A stretch of DNA of 6,563 nt, taken from Clostridiales bacterium. Its GTDB lineage: Bacteria > Bacillota > Clostridia > Oscillospirales > Oscillospiraceae. Below, piece by piece: positions 1 to 5,941 of this stretch. The first letter of the stretch is position 1. Every line of letters starts with the position of its first letter. The notes beneath the pieces are model-generated. The model was not told the origin of the DNA. It worked only from the letters and a program-made list of their open reading frames with translations, and did not search any database. A program made the position numbers and the translations under genes. The DNA is taken from NCBI GenBank assembly GCA_004556345.1, contig SFHQ01000056.1:1-6563 (forward strand). Direction: 5' to 3'.

Positions 1-24
1 ATCACCTCTCTATGTGTTCGATGT

Positions 25-372
25 TCAAAAGTTCGCTTTCAAAGCAGACTCAACCTTGACGATGGAGAGAAAGAGTGCGACCATTTGAAGCCTAATGAGG
101 ACGAGCATGGCGATACTCAAGGCATGCTCTCCCCGGCTCCGAAGCAGAGCGAGAGACAGAAAGGACGGGATCAACAAGATCCCTCCCACCTTTAGCCAAA
201 GATGCCCACAGTAGTCCTGGGCAAAATACCAAGTCTCTTCGCTTTGCAGAGAGCGCTCGGTCCGGTAGCCGCACAGGGCATTGCTTCTCTGCGTCGGGTG
301 ATTTGCCATGAGATAGCCGCCGAGCAGCAGAACGACGGGGATCGCGAAAAATCCAAAGATCCAAAAGAGCAT
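25..372 (-). CDS. SdpI-family small membrane protein
   Basis: A 115-residue protein with three apparent membrane segments, at about residues 3-22, 59-77 and 84-104. Between the first two lies the hallmark of the SdpI C-terminal domain: GYRT at 35-38, a Ser, then an acidic/Asn-rich stretch and a Trp (W48) followed by Ala (A51). In Bacillus subtilis, SdpI gives immunity to the SdpC toxin and has a longer membrane region; the copy here is a stand-alone single-domain version, common in Firmicutes and mostly of unknown role. The start is supported by an AGGAGG ribosome binding site (380-385, 7-base gap) and by a promoter just upstream. It is transcribed away from hcp, and no SdpC-like toxin or SdpR-like repressor is visible in the window. 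The family call is fairly sure; an immunity function is not shown. Confidence 0.8.
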   Translation of the reverse strand: MLFWIFGFFAIPVVLLLGGYLMANHPTQRSNALCGYRTERSLQSEETWYFAQDYCGHLWLKVGGILLIPSFLSLALLRSRGEHALSIAMLVLIRLQMVALFLSIVKVESALKANF

Positions 373-401
373 CCAAACACCTCCTGTGTTTTCCTGGCCT
401 T

Positions 402-410
402 ATTATAGCA
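402..410 (-). promoter_or_regulatory. Extended -10 promoter of the SdpI-like gene
   Basis: Read on the minus strand, TGC followed by TATAAT gives a perfect extended -10 element, with the hexamer at 402-407 and TGC at 408-410. Transcription would start near 395, leaving a leader of about 22 bases before the ATG at 372, enough to carry the AGGAGG site. No convincing -35 hexamer is seen 16-18 bases upstream (about 425-430 reads CCCCGC on this strand), as is usual when the TGN extension is present. The rest of the divergent spacer (to 499) shows no clear hcp promoter and no obvious inverted repeat for a regulator. Confidence 0.65.
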
Positions 411-499
411 CAGCCATTCCTCCTGCGGGGAAACTTTTTCGTCTGCCTGCGCATACTACCGCCAAAGACCAAACTGGGTGCAACAGGAGGAAAGTTTCT

Positions 500-2077
500 A
501 TGGCAGAGATGTTTTGTTTTCAGTGTCAGCAGACGGCCGGGGGCAGCGGGTGCGTCCGCACCGGGGTGTGCGGGAAGCAGCCAGAGACGGCGCAGTTGCA
601 GGATGCGCTCCTTGACAAGCTGGTACGTCTGGCCCAGGCGTGCGAGCGGAAGGGCTGGCGGCCGGATGAGGTGACGGAGTTGCTCACAGACGGTCTCTTT
701 ATCACGCTGACCAACGTGAATTTTGACGATGGGGCCATTCGTGCGTTCACCCAGCGCATCGACGAGATGCTGGCCTGGGTGGACGCACCGAAGCCGGAGA
801 AAGACCCCGGCTGGCTTTGGCGGGGGGAGACGGATCTGGTCTCCCTGCGCTCCACGCTGCTCTTTGGCCTCAAAGGCATGGCAGCTTACGCTCACCACGC
901 CAGAGAGCTGGGCTATACCGACAGCGCAGTGGACACCTGGTTTTACAAGGGCCTTACGTCGCTGGCCCAGCCCCACAGCGTCGAGGAATGGCTGGAACTC
1001 ATCCTGGAGTTTGGCCGGGTCAATTTCCAATGTATGGCCCTGTTGGATCAGGCCCACACGGAGACGTTCGGACATCCCGTCCCCACGCGGGTGAACACGG
1101 ACATTCAGAAGGGGCCGTTCATCGTCGTTACCGGCCACGATCTGAAGGACCTCCGGCAGCTCTTGAAGCAGACCGCCGGGAAGGGCGTCAACGTCTACAC
1201 CCACGGGGAAATGCTGCCCGCCCACGGCTACCCGGAGCTGAAAAAATACACCCATCTGGTGGGCCACTTCGGCACGGCTTGGCAGAACCAGCAAACGGAA
1301 TTTGCAGACCTGCCCGCTCCGGTCCTGTTTACGACCAACTGCCTCATGCCGCCCCGCCCCAGCTACGCCGACCGTATCTATACGACCTCCGTCGTGGGCT
1401 ACGAGGGCATTCCCCATATCCCGGCGGACGAAAACGGGCATAAGGATTTTACACCCCTCATCCAACAGGCCCTTTCCCTGGGTGGTTATGAGACCGACCA
1501 GAGCCGGGGCGGGCTGAATGGCGGTCACATGCTGACCACCGGCTTTGCCCGAAATGCCGTCCTGAGTCAGGCTCCAGCCATTCTGAACGCCATCAAAAGC
1601 GGAGCGATCAAGCACATCTTCCTGGTGGGCGGCTGCGACGGGGCGCATCCGGGCAGAAATTATTACACGGAGTTTGTCAAGCGCACACCCATGGATTCCC
1701 TGGTCCTGACCCTGGCCTGCGGCAAGTTTCGTTTCAACGACTTGGACCTGGGGGAGATCCACGGCATCCCACGCATCTTAGACATCGGCCAGTGCAACGA
1801 CGCATACAGCGCCGTTCAGATCGCCTTGGCGCTGGCAGAGGCGTTTGACTGCTCCATCAACGACCTGCCCCTGACCTTGGTGCTGTCCTGGTATGAGCAG
1901 AAGGCCGTCTGTATCCTGCTGTCCCTGCTGGCGCTGGGCGTCAAGAATATCTACCTCGGTCCGACGCTCCCGGCGTTTCTGTCCGAGCCTGTGGTGAAGA
2001 TGCTGGTGGATGCCTTTGGCTTACAGCCCACCACCCATCCTCAACAGGATCTGGACGCCATCTTACAGCGAGGATAA
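500..2077 (+). CDS. hcp: Hybrid-cluster protein / hydroxylamine reductase (Hcp)
   Basis: A 525-residue cytoplasmic iron-sulfur protein; the family reduces hydroxylamine to ammonia in vitro and is linked to nitric oxide/nitrosative stress in anaerobes. The N-terminal cubane ligands are C6, C9, C18 and C24 (C-x2-C-x8-C-x5-C), the spacing of the anaerobe class rather than the enterobacterial one. The hybrid-cluster ligands are all present: H213, E237, C281, C379 (in GGCDGAHPGR, the persulfide-type Cys), C407, C432 and E466, with K468 of the EQK motif. Length matches full-size family members, not the short class lacking the central helical part. An in-frame upstream extension to 386 exists, but the ATG at 500 has AGGAGG at 485-490 (9-base gap) and gives the canonical MAEMFCFQCQQ start. 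No Hcr-type reductase is adjacent, so the electron donor is not evident. No FNR- or HcpR-like palindrome was recognised upstream. Confidence 0.96.
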   Translation: MAEMFCFQCQQTAGGSGCVRTGVCGKQPETAQLQDALLDKLVRLAQACERKGWRPDEVTELLTDGLFITLTNVNFDDGAIRAFTQRIDEMLAWVDAPKPEKDPGWLWRGETDLVSLRSTLLFGLKGMAAYAHHARELGYTDSAVDTWFYKGLTSLAQPHSVEEWLELILEFGRVNFQCMALLDQAHTETFGHPVPTRVNTDIQKGPFIVVTGHDLKDLRQLLKQTAGKGVNVYTHGEMLPAHGYPELKKYTHLVGHFGTAWQNQQTEFADLPAPVLFTTNCLMPPRPSYADRIYTTSVVGYEGIPHIPADENGHKDFTPLIQQALSLGGYETDQSRGGLNGGHMLTTGFARNAVLSQAPAILNAIKSGAIKHIFLVGGCDGAHPGRNYYTEFVKRTPMDSLVLTLACGKFRFNDLDLGEIHGIPRILDIGQCNDAYSAVQIALALAEAFDCSINDLPLTLVLSWYEQKAVCILLSLLALGVKNIYLGPTLPAFLSEPVVKMLVDAFGLQPTTHPQQDLDAILQRG

Positions 2078-2108
2078 GCGGTTCTCTTCTTAAAAAGTCA
2101 GAAAATTC

Positions 2109-2137
2109 TTGACAGTCTGTTAGTAAATCGCTATACT
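2109..2137 (+). promoter_or_regulatory. Near-consensus sigma-A-type promoter before the symporter
   Basis: TTGACA (2109-2114) and TATACT (2132-2137) are separated by exactly 17 bases, close to the housekeeping consensus. The predicted start of transcription is about 2144. The resulting RNA would run about 24 bases before meeting the hairpin at 2168-2194, and about 120 bases before the symporter ATG at 2264. It is the only strong promoter seen between hcp and the symporter. Confidence 0.8.
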
Positions 2138-2167
2138 AAGCAGGCGAATCGGAGCGGACCGAAACGG

Positions 2168-2199
2168 CCGGGCACCCAAGCCCTGGGTGCCCGGTTTTT
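2168..2199 (+). terminator. Intrinsic terminator hairpin in the hcp-symporter spacer
   Basis: A perfect 11-base-pair GC-rich stem (CCGGGCACCCA at 2168-2178 pairing with TGGGTGCCCGG at 2184-2194) with a 5-base loop is followed directly by five T (2195-2199). This is a textbook rho-independent terminator in the plus direction; on the minus strand no T tract follows. It is the only plausible hcp terminator, 90 bases past the hcp stop. Yet it lies downstream of the promoter at 2109-2137 and upstream of the symporter, so it would also act on symporter transcripts as an attenuator. No clear competing antiterminator fold was found; a weak bulged hairpin at about 2156-2169 overlaps only the first two bases of the stem. 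Confidence 0.85.
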
Positions 2200-2263
2200 G
2201 CGTCTCCCGATGAGAAAGGAAAAAGAAAGACAACAGATCGGAATCAGAAAGGAATCGAACACG

Positions 2264-3505
2264 ATGAAGAAACTCAAATCTCTGCCTCTGGCCGCCAAGA
2301 TCTTCCTGGGTCTGGCCCTTGGCATCGTCGCCGGGGTGTGCTTCCTCCCGGCCCCGCAACTGGCGGTGGACTACATCAAGCCCTTCGGCACCATCTTCCT
2401 GAACCTCATCCAGTTCATCGTGGTGCCCATCGTCTTCTTCTCCATCATCTGCGGCGTGATCTCGATGAAGGACATCAAGAAGGTCGGCAGCGTGGGTGTA
2501 AAAACCCTCATCTATTATGCCTGCACCACGGCCATTGCCATCGCCATCGGCCTGGCGATCGCCAACGCCTTCCGGGGCCTGTTCCCGGTGCTGACCGTCT
2601 CGGACCTGACCTACGAGGCCAAGGAAGCCCCCACCATCATGGAGACGATCGTGAATATCTTCCCCAGTAATATCATCAAGCCCTTTGCCGATGCCTCTAT
2701 GCTGCAAGTCATTGTGGCCTCTCTGTTCTTTGGCTTCGCCATTATTCTGGTGGGCGAGAAAGCCCAGCCCTTCGCTAGCTTCGTGGAGAGCGTCAACGAG
2801 GTCTGCATGAAGATCATGGAAATGATCATCGCCCTCAGCCCCATCGGTGTTTTCTGCCTCATCACCCCCGTGGTGGCGGAAAACGGCCCGCAGATCTTGG
2901 GCACCCTGACCATCGTCCTGCTGGCGGCCTATATCGGCTATATTTTGCAGGCGGTCCTGGTCTACTCCACCACCGTAAAAGCCATGGGCGGCGTGGGCAT
3001 CCGGGACTTCTTCAAGGGAATGGGCCCGGCCATGATGATGGCCTTTTCCAGCGCCTCCTCCGTGGGGACCCTGCCCCTGAACCTGGAATGTTCCGAAAAG
3101 CTGGGCGCTCGCAAAGACATCGCAGCCTTCACCCTGCCCCTGGGCGCGACCATCAACATGGGCGGCACAGCCATTTATCAGGGCGTCTGCTCCCTCTTCA
3201 TCGCCTCCTGCTTCGGCGTGACCCTGACCATGCCCCAGATGCTCACCATCATCTTCACTGCGACCCTGGCCTCTGTCGGTACTGCGGGCGTGCCCAGTGC
3301 GGGCATGATCATGCTGGCCATGGTCCTGCAAAGCGTGGGCCTGCCGGTGGAGGGCATCGCCCTGGTGGCCGGCGTAGACCGGATCTTTGACATGGGCCGC
3401 ACCACCATCAACATCACCGGCGACGCCGCCTGCGCCATCATCGTCTCCCGCATGGAGGACCGGCGGGAAGCCCGGAAGGCCGCCAAGGAGAACGGCGCGG
3501 CCTGA
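2264..3505 (+). CDS. Dicarboxylate/amino acid:cation symporter (DAACS, GltP/DctA-type)
   Basis: A 413-residue inner-membrane secondary transporter of the sodium:dicarboxylate symporter family. It shows the family fold: about six N-terminal helices, the HP1 re-entrant loop (SSASSVGTLP at 262-271), TM7 with NMGGT (298-302), HP2 (SVGTAGVPSAG at 337-347) and TM8. TM8 residues matching the archaeal GltPh binding site are D372, D376, R379, T380, N383 and D387; the arginine suggests an acidic amino acid or C4-dicarboxylate substrate. The Asp of the usual NMDGT motif is Gly here (G300). The chosen ATG gives the usual MKKLKS-type amphipathic start and has AAAGGA at 2248-2253 (10-base gap). In-frame earlier starts (TTG 2198, ATG 2210) lack a ribosome site and would overlap or abut the terminator. 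The gene is monocistronic; the next genes are convergent. The exact substrate cannot be read from sequence. Confidence 0.93.
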   Translation: MKKLKSLPLAAKIFLGLALGIVAGVCFLPAPQLAVDYIKPFGTIFLNLIQFIVVPIVFFSIICGVISMKDIKKVGSVGVKTLIYYACTTAIAIAIGLAIANAFRGLFPVLTVSDLTYEAKEAPTIMETIVNIFPSNIIKPFADASMLQVIVASLFFGFAIILVGEKAQPFASFVESVNEVCMKIMEMIIALSPIGVFCLITPVVAENGPQILGTLTIVLLAAYIGYILQAVLVYSTTVKAMGGVGIRDFFKGMGPAMMMAFSSASSVGTLPLNLECSEKLGARKDIAAFTLPLGATINMGGTAIYQGVCSLFIASCFGVTLTMPQMLTIIFTATLASVGTAGVPSAGMIMLAMVLQSVGLPVEGIALVAGVDRIFDMGRTTINITGDAACAIIVSRMEDRREARKAAKENGAA

Positions 3506-3532
3506 TCTAAGAAAAATTTTCATAACACAGCG

Positions 3533-3559
3533 AAAAAGGCGGCCCCGTCGGGGTCGCCT
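3533..3559 (-). terminator. Terminator between convergent units, best for the minus-strand operon
   Basis: A 10-base-pair stem (3537-3546 with 3550-3559, one G-U/G-T wobble, 3-base loop GTC) lies between the symporter stop at 3505 and the EFR1 stop at 3572. Read on the minus strand it is followed by a run of T (complement of A 3533-3537), so it should end the rimI-to-EFR1 transcript. In the plus direction the stem is followed by AAAATTTATGTTTT, a poorer tract, so it may terminate the symporter transcript less efficiently. Confidence 0.75.
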
Positions 3560-3571
3560 AAAATTTATGTT

Positions 3572-4330
3572 TTATTTGGGGCGCAGCGCCTCGAAATGAT
3601 ACCGTGGTTTCCCAGCGCTCTTTTTGCCGTACTCGATGGCCTCGGTGGGGCAATAGCAGATGCAGGCCATGCAGTGGGTGCAGCGGCCGCCCCAAAGGGG
3701 CTTGCCGTCTGGCAGGGTGATGTTGTTCAGGGGACATCGTTTGACGCACTGGCCGCAGCCATTGCAGGCATCGCTCACCGTAAAGGGCGTATCCTTTACA
3801 ATGACGGAGTAGAAGAAGGGGTTCACCGGGCCGCTCAGAAAACGGTTGAGCAGATGCTTTGGGGTGGGGCCAAACGCCTGGGACTTGGCGATGGCGGCAA
3901 TGGCCCGGTCGATCTCCGGCTCGGCCTGGGCGACGATCTGCCGCGCTTCCTCCGCCTGGGGCGCCTGGAAGAGGGCGATGTAATTCTCCGGCATGACGAT
4001 CTGCGCCGTGCCCTGGTAGGTAAGGCCCATTTTCTGCGCGAGTGCCTGGTTATGCCGACCCGCGCCGCCGATCTGCCCGCCGCAGGTCATGACGAACCAA
4101 ACCTGCGCCGCACCGGGAAAGACTGTGTTTTCCAGATGCTCCTGCACGATGTGGGGGATGCGCCAGGCGTAGGTGGGAACGACGATGATCAGGCGTGCAT
4201 CGCTGTTCACCGGGGACGTATCCCCGGCTTTGATGCGGTCATTGAGACTACAAAGCGTATCCCCCAGTGCTTGCGCAATGCGTTCTGCCACATAGCGGCT
4301 GTTGCCGGTGCCTGTGAAGTAGAGTACCAT
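3572..4330 (-). CDS. EFR1-type flavodoxin/ferredoxin fusion protein
   Basis: A 252-residue cytoplasmic redox protein. The N terminus is flavodoxin-like: TGTGNS at residues 6-11 is the FMN phosphate loop, followed by an alternating strand/helix domain to about residue 150 with the TCGGQIGG loop at 82-89. The C terminus carries a two-cluster ferredoxin domain with C189, C192, C195, C199 (before Pro) and C217, C220, C223, C227 (before Pro); both are C-x2-C-x2-C-x3-C-P, for two [4Fe-4S] clusters. C225 is an extra cysteine. This arrangement is that of the EFR1 family of Clostridia and relatives, whose physiological partners are largely unknown. AGGAGG at 4336-4341 (5-base gap) fixes the start. It is the last gene of the operon, 18 bases after the deformylase-like gene, and ends at a terminator. 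It probably passes electrons between a flavin and low-potential iron-sulfur partners; the partner is not shown. Confidence 0.92.
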   Translation of the reverse strand: MVLYFTGTGNSRYVAERIAQALGDTLCSLNDRIKAGDTSPVNSDARLIIVVPTYAWRIPHIVQEHLENTVFPGAAQVWFVMTCGGQIGGAGRHNQALAQKMGLTYQGTAQIVMPENYIALFQAPQAEEARQIVAQAEPEIDRAIAAIAKSQAFGPTPKHLLNRFLSGPVNPFFYSVIVKDTPFTVSDACNGCGQCVKRCPLNNITLPDGKPLWGGRCTHCMACICYCPTEAIEYGKKSAGKPRYHFEALRPK

Positions 4331-4348
4331 AGCGTCCTCCTACGAAGT

Positions 4349-4759
4349 TTAAATTAGGATGCCGTCGCAGTGGTCGATCTCGTGCTGGATGATCTCCGCC
4401 GTCCAGCCGGTGAAGGTCTTGAGGCGGGTCTGGAATGTTTCATTTTGCCACTGGACCTTGATGCTCTTCCACCGCTTGGTGGGACGCCGCCCGGTGAGGG
4501 AAAGGCAGCCCTCCTCCGTCTGATATGGCCCGGACTGCTTCACGATGACGGGGTTGAACATAACTTGATACGCCCCCTCGTTGTCGAAAATAATGATGCG
4601 CTTGTTTACCCCGATCATATTCGCCGCCATGCCCACGCAGCCGTCCTTGTGGGCGGTGAGGGTGTCGATGAGGTCCTGGGCGATGGGGAGGTCATCGGGG
4701 GTGGCTGGTTCGGCTTTTTGGGCGAGAAAACGTTCGTCTTTGCAAATTTCCTGGATCAT
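4349..4759 (-). CDS. def: Short peptide deformylase-like protein (catalytic Gln replaced by Met)
   Basis: A 136-residue protein of the polypeptide deformylase family, which removes the formyl group from the N-terminal methionine of new proteins. Metal ligands are present: C85 in EGCLS (83-87) and H126 and H130 in QHEIDH, with the catalytic E127. The first motif, normally GxGxAAxQ, reads VGMAANM (42-48), so the glutamine that stabilises the transition state is Met (M48). The protein is also shorter than the roughly 165-190 residues of standard enzymes, ending right after HEIDHCDGILI. Similar short paralogues occur beside a standard Def in Gram-positive bacteria, from general knowledge; a true def may lie elsewhere in the genome. 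The start is the ATG at 4759 with AAGGAGA at 4766-4772 (6-base gap). A longer in-frame reading from 5122 merely overlaps the GNAT gene. It lies 22 bases after the GNAT stop. Activity is uncertain. Confidence 0.88.
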   Translation of the reverse strand: MIQEICKDERFLAQKAEPATPDDLPIAQDLIDTLTAHKDGCVGMAANMIGVNKRIIIFDNEGAYQVMFNPVIVKQSGPYQTEEGCLSLTGRRPTKRWKSIKVQWQNETFQTRLKTFTGWTAEIIQHEIDHCDGILI

Positions 4760-4781
4760 GCTGTGTCTCCTTGTATGCTTC

Positions 4782-5411
4782 TTATGCTTCCAACCCCGGC
4801 AGCGTCGTCTGTTCCGCCCAGGACTCCGGGGGCTGCAAGGGGTGCTCCGGGTCCCTGGGGATCTGGATGAATTTCTCATAGGCCCACTTTGGGAACTGCG
4901 CCGCATAGAGGGCCTGGTGGGCGGCCATGGCCCCGGCCTCCGTCCCCTTCCCGTTGGGAGAGCGCAGGCAGACGGCGTAATGGACGCCGAAGAGGACACA
5001 GTCATAGTCCAAAAACGTGAACCCACTGCGGCGGTAAAAGTCCAGTCTCCGGCGGCGCAGGGCGTCCGTCTCCCCGCCCTCTGGGGCCTCAGACTCGACG
5101 ATGATCCCGTCCATCTCGGCAAACTGCTCCGCCAGCCGGTCTAAGAGTGTCCCGCCCAGGCCCCCGTTCCGCAGGTGGGCCGGGACGCCCAAATAGTCGA
5201 TGAGGACATAGGGGTGCGCTGGGCTTTCCCAGAGGATGGCATAGCCCACCAGCCGCTCCCCTTCCCAGGCCCCGACGGGGTGGTAGACGCCCGCCTCATA
5301 CAGGGTCTGCATGGCCGAAAAGGGCTTGAGCTCCTGGGGCGGAAAGGCCTCCCGCAGCTCTGTCTCGTGGAGCTGTTTCAGCTCCGGTAAACGCATCTCA
5401 CGCAGGGTCAT
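4782..5411 (-). CDS. GNAT-family N-acetyltransferase
   Basis: A 209-residue cytoplasmic protein with a GNAT core that transfers acetyl from acetyl-CoA to an amine. After the N-terminal helices, a beta strand pair (about 45-60) and a strand ending in DYLGV (72-76) lead into the acetyl-CoA pyrophosphate loop RNGGLGG (81-87). The later core includes VESEAP (105-110) and a helix RRLDFYRRSGF (121-131), the usual x-FY-x-x-x-GF motif B. The last 60 residues form an extra tail with no motif I recognise. The substrate is unknown; small metabolite, antibiotic or protein are all possible. The ATG at 5411 overlaps the rimI 3' end by 14 bases and has AAGGAG at 5419-5424 (7-base gap) inside rimI, so translation is probably coupled to rimI. 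Confidence 0.85.
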   Translation of the reverse strand: MTLREMRLPELKQLHETELREAFPPQELKPFSAMQTLYEAGVYHPVGAWEGERLVGYAILWESPAHPYVLIDYLGVPAHLRNGGLGGTLLDRLAEQFAEMDGIIVESEAPEGGETDALRRRRLDFYRRSGFTFLDYDCVLFGVHYAVCLRSPNGKGTEAGAMAAHQALYAAQFPKWAYEKFIQIPRDPEHPLQPPESWAEQTTLPGLEA

Positions 5412-5853
5412 GCCGGAACTCCTTGGTCAGCAGCAGGGCGTCCTCCTGGGGTGCCTCATAATAGTTCTTCCGGCGGCCCGCCTCCTGAAAGCCGTGCTTT
5501 TCATACAGCGCCACGGCGGCGATGTTGGAGGGCCGGACCTCCAGCGTCAGAAACGCCAGATGCTCCTGTCCGAAGCGGCAAAAGACATCCAGCAGCCGGT
5601 CCGCGATGCCCTGCTTGCGGCAGCTGGGCCGGACGGCCACATTGTCAATATACCCCTCATCCAATACCACGTGCAGCCCCGCGTACCCCAGCACCTCCCC
5701 CGCCGGGTCCTCCGCGACAATAAAAGACGCCGTGGGGTTATATAATTCCTCTTCCAGCATGGCCTCGTTCCAGGGCGTGGAGAAGCAAAGCCGCTCCAGC
5801 TCCGCCACCCCCGCCAGATGGGAGCGGTCCATGGGGACCAGTTTGTATTCCAT
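5398..5853 (-). CDS. rimI: RimI-type ribosomal protein alanine acetyltransferase
   Basis: A 151-residue cytoplasmic GNAT enzyme. RimI acetylates the N-terminal alanine of ribosomal protein S18, and RimI homologues can have wider N-terminal acetyltransferase activity. Visible family features are CFSTPWNE (23-30), which is typical of RimI, GYIDNVAVRP (67-76), the acetyl-CoA loop RKQGIA (79-84), a candidate catalytic glutamate E105 in LTLEVRPSN (102-110), and NIAAVALYEKHGF (110-122) with the candidate general acid Y117. An in-frame start at 5925 is rejected because it lies within the -35 box of the promoter at 5897-5925; the ATG at 5853 gives the normal RimI length. Its best ribosome site, AGAGAGG at 5866-5872, is an unusually long 12 bases away, so initiation may be modest. 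It is the first gene of a four-gene operon. Unlike in many genomes, tsaB/tsaD are not adjacent in this window. Confidence 0.88.
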   Translation of the reverse strand: MEYKLVPMDRSHLAGVAELERLCFSTPWNEAMLEEELYNPTASFIVAEDPAGEVLGYAGLHVVLDEGYIDNVAVRPSCRKQGIADRLLDVFCRFGQEHLAFLTLEVRPSNIAAVALYEKHGFQEAGRRKNYYEAPQEDALLLTKEFRHDPA

Positions 5854-5896
5854 TTCCGTTCCATTCCTCTCTGTTGGACTGATTTGACTTACTTGT

Positions 5897-5925
5897 ATTG
5901 TAGCAAGTTTCAGAGGGAATTGCAA
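5897..5925 (-). promoter_or_regulatory. Promoter of the rimI-GNAT-def-EFR1 operon
   Basis: On the minus strand TTGCAA (5920-5925) and TACAAT (5897-5902) are separated by 17 bases, and the -10 box is preceded by TGC, giving an extended -10 element. Transcription should start near 5890, giving a leader of about 37 bases before the rimI ATG at 5853. The promoter sits only 16 bases past the stop of the upstream ABC ATPase gene. No terminator was seen in that gap, so read-through from the ABC unit is also possible. Confidence 0.8.
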
Positions 5926-5941
5926 CGGGGCGGCACAAGCC

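Noticed and set aside
92..1762. Long open frame on the minus strand opposite hcp
   Set aside because: It runs antisense through the clearly conserved hcp coding sequence and part of the SdpI-like gene; the translation has no recognisable domain and is explained by GC-rich codon use of hcp.
2210..2263. Possible leader peptide or basic N-terminal extension of the symporter from ATG 2210
   Set aside because: It is in frame with the symporter and has no Shine-Dalgarno sequence before it; the ATG at 2264 is better supported and gives the family-typical N terminus.
2078..2263. Riboswitch or T-box in the symporter leader
   Set aside because: Only about 24 bases separate the predicted transcription start from the terminator stem, too short for a known aptamer, and no convincing antiterminator pairing was found.
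2120..3523. Long His/Gly/Asp-rich open frame on the minus strand opposite the symporter
   Set aside because: Antisense shadow of hydrophobic GC-rich codons; it spans the promoter-terminator region, has no family resemblance and no ribosome site that I can support.
3596..4357. 253-codon plus-strand frame opposite EFR1
   Set aside because: It lies almost entirely antisense to the EFR1 gene, whose FMN loop and eight cluster cysteines prove the minus-strand frame.
4349..5122. Longer deformylase reading starting at 5122
   Set aside because: The added N-terminal part is Arg/Ser/Pro-rich out-of-frame GNAT sequence; the ATG at 4759 has a good ribosome site and a normal deformylase start.
5854..5925. 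24-residue N-terminal extension of RimI
   Set aside because: It would begin inside the -35 box of the operon promoter and include the predicted transcription start; the shorter protein has normal RimI length.
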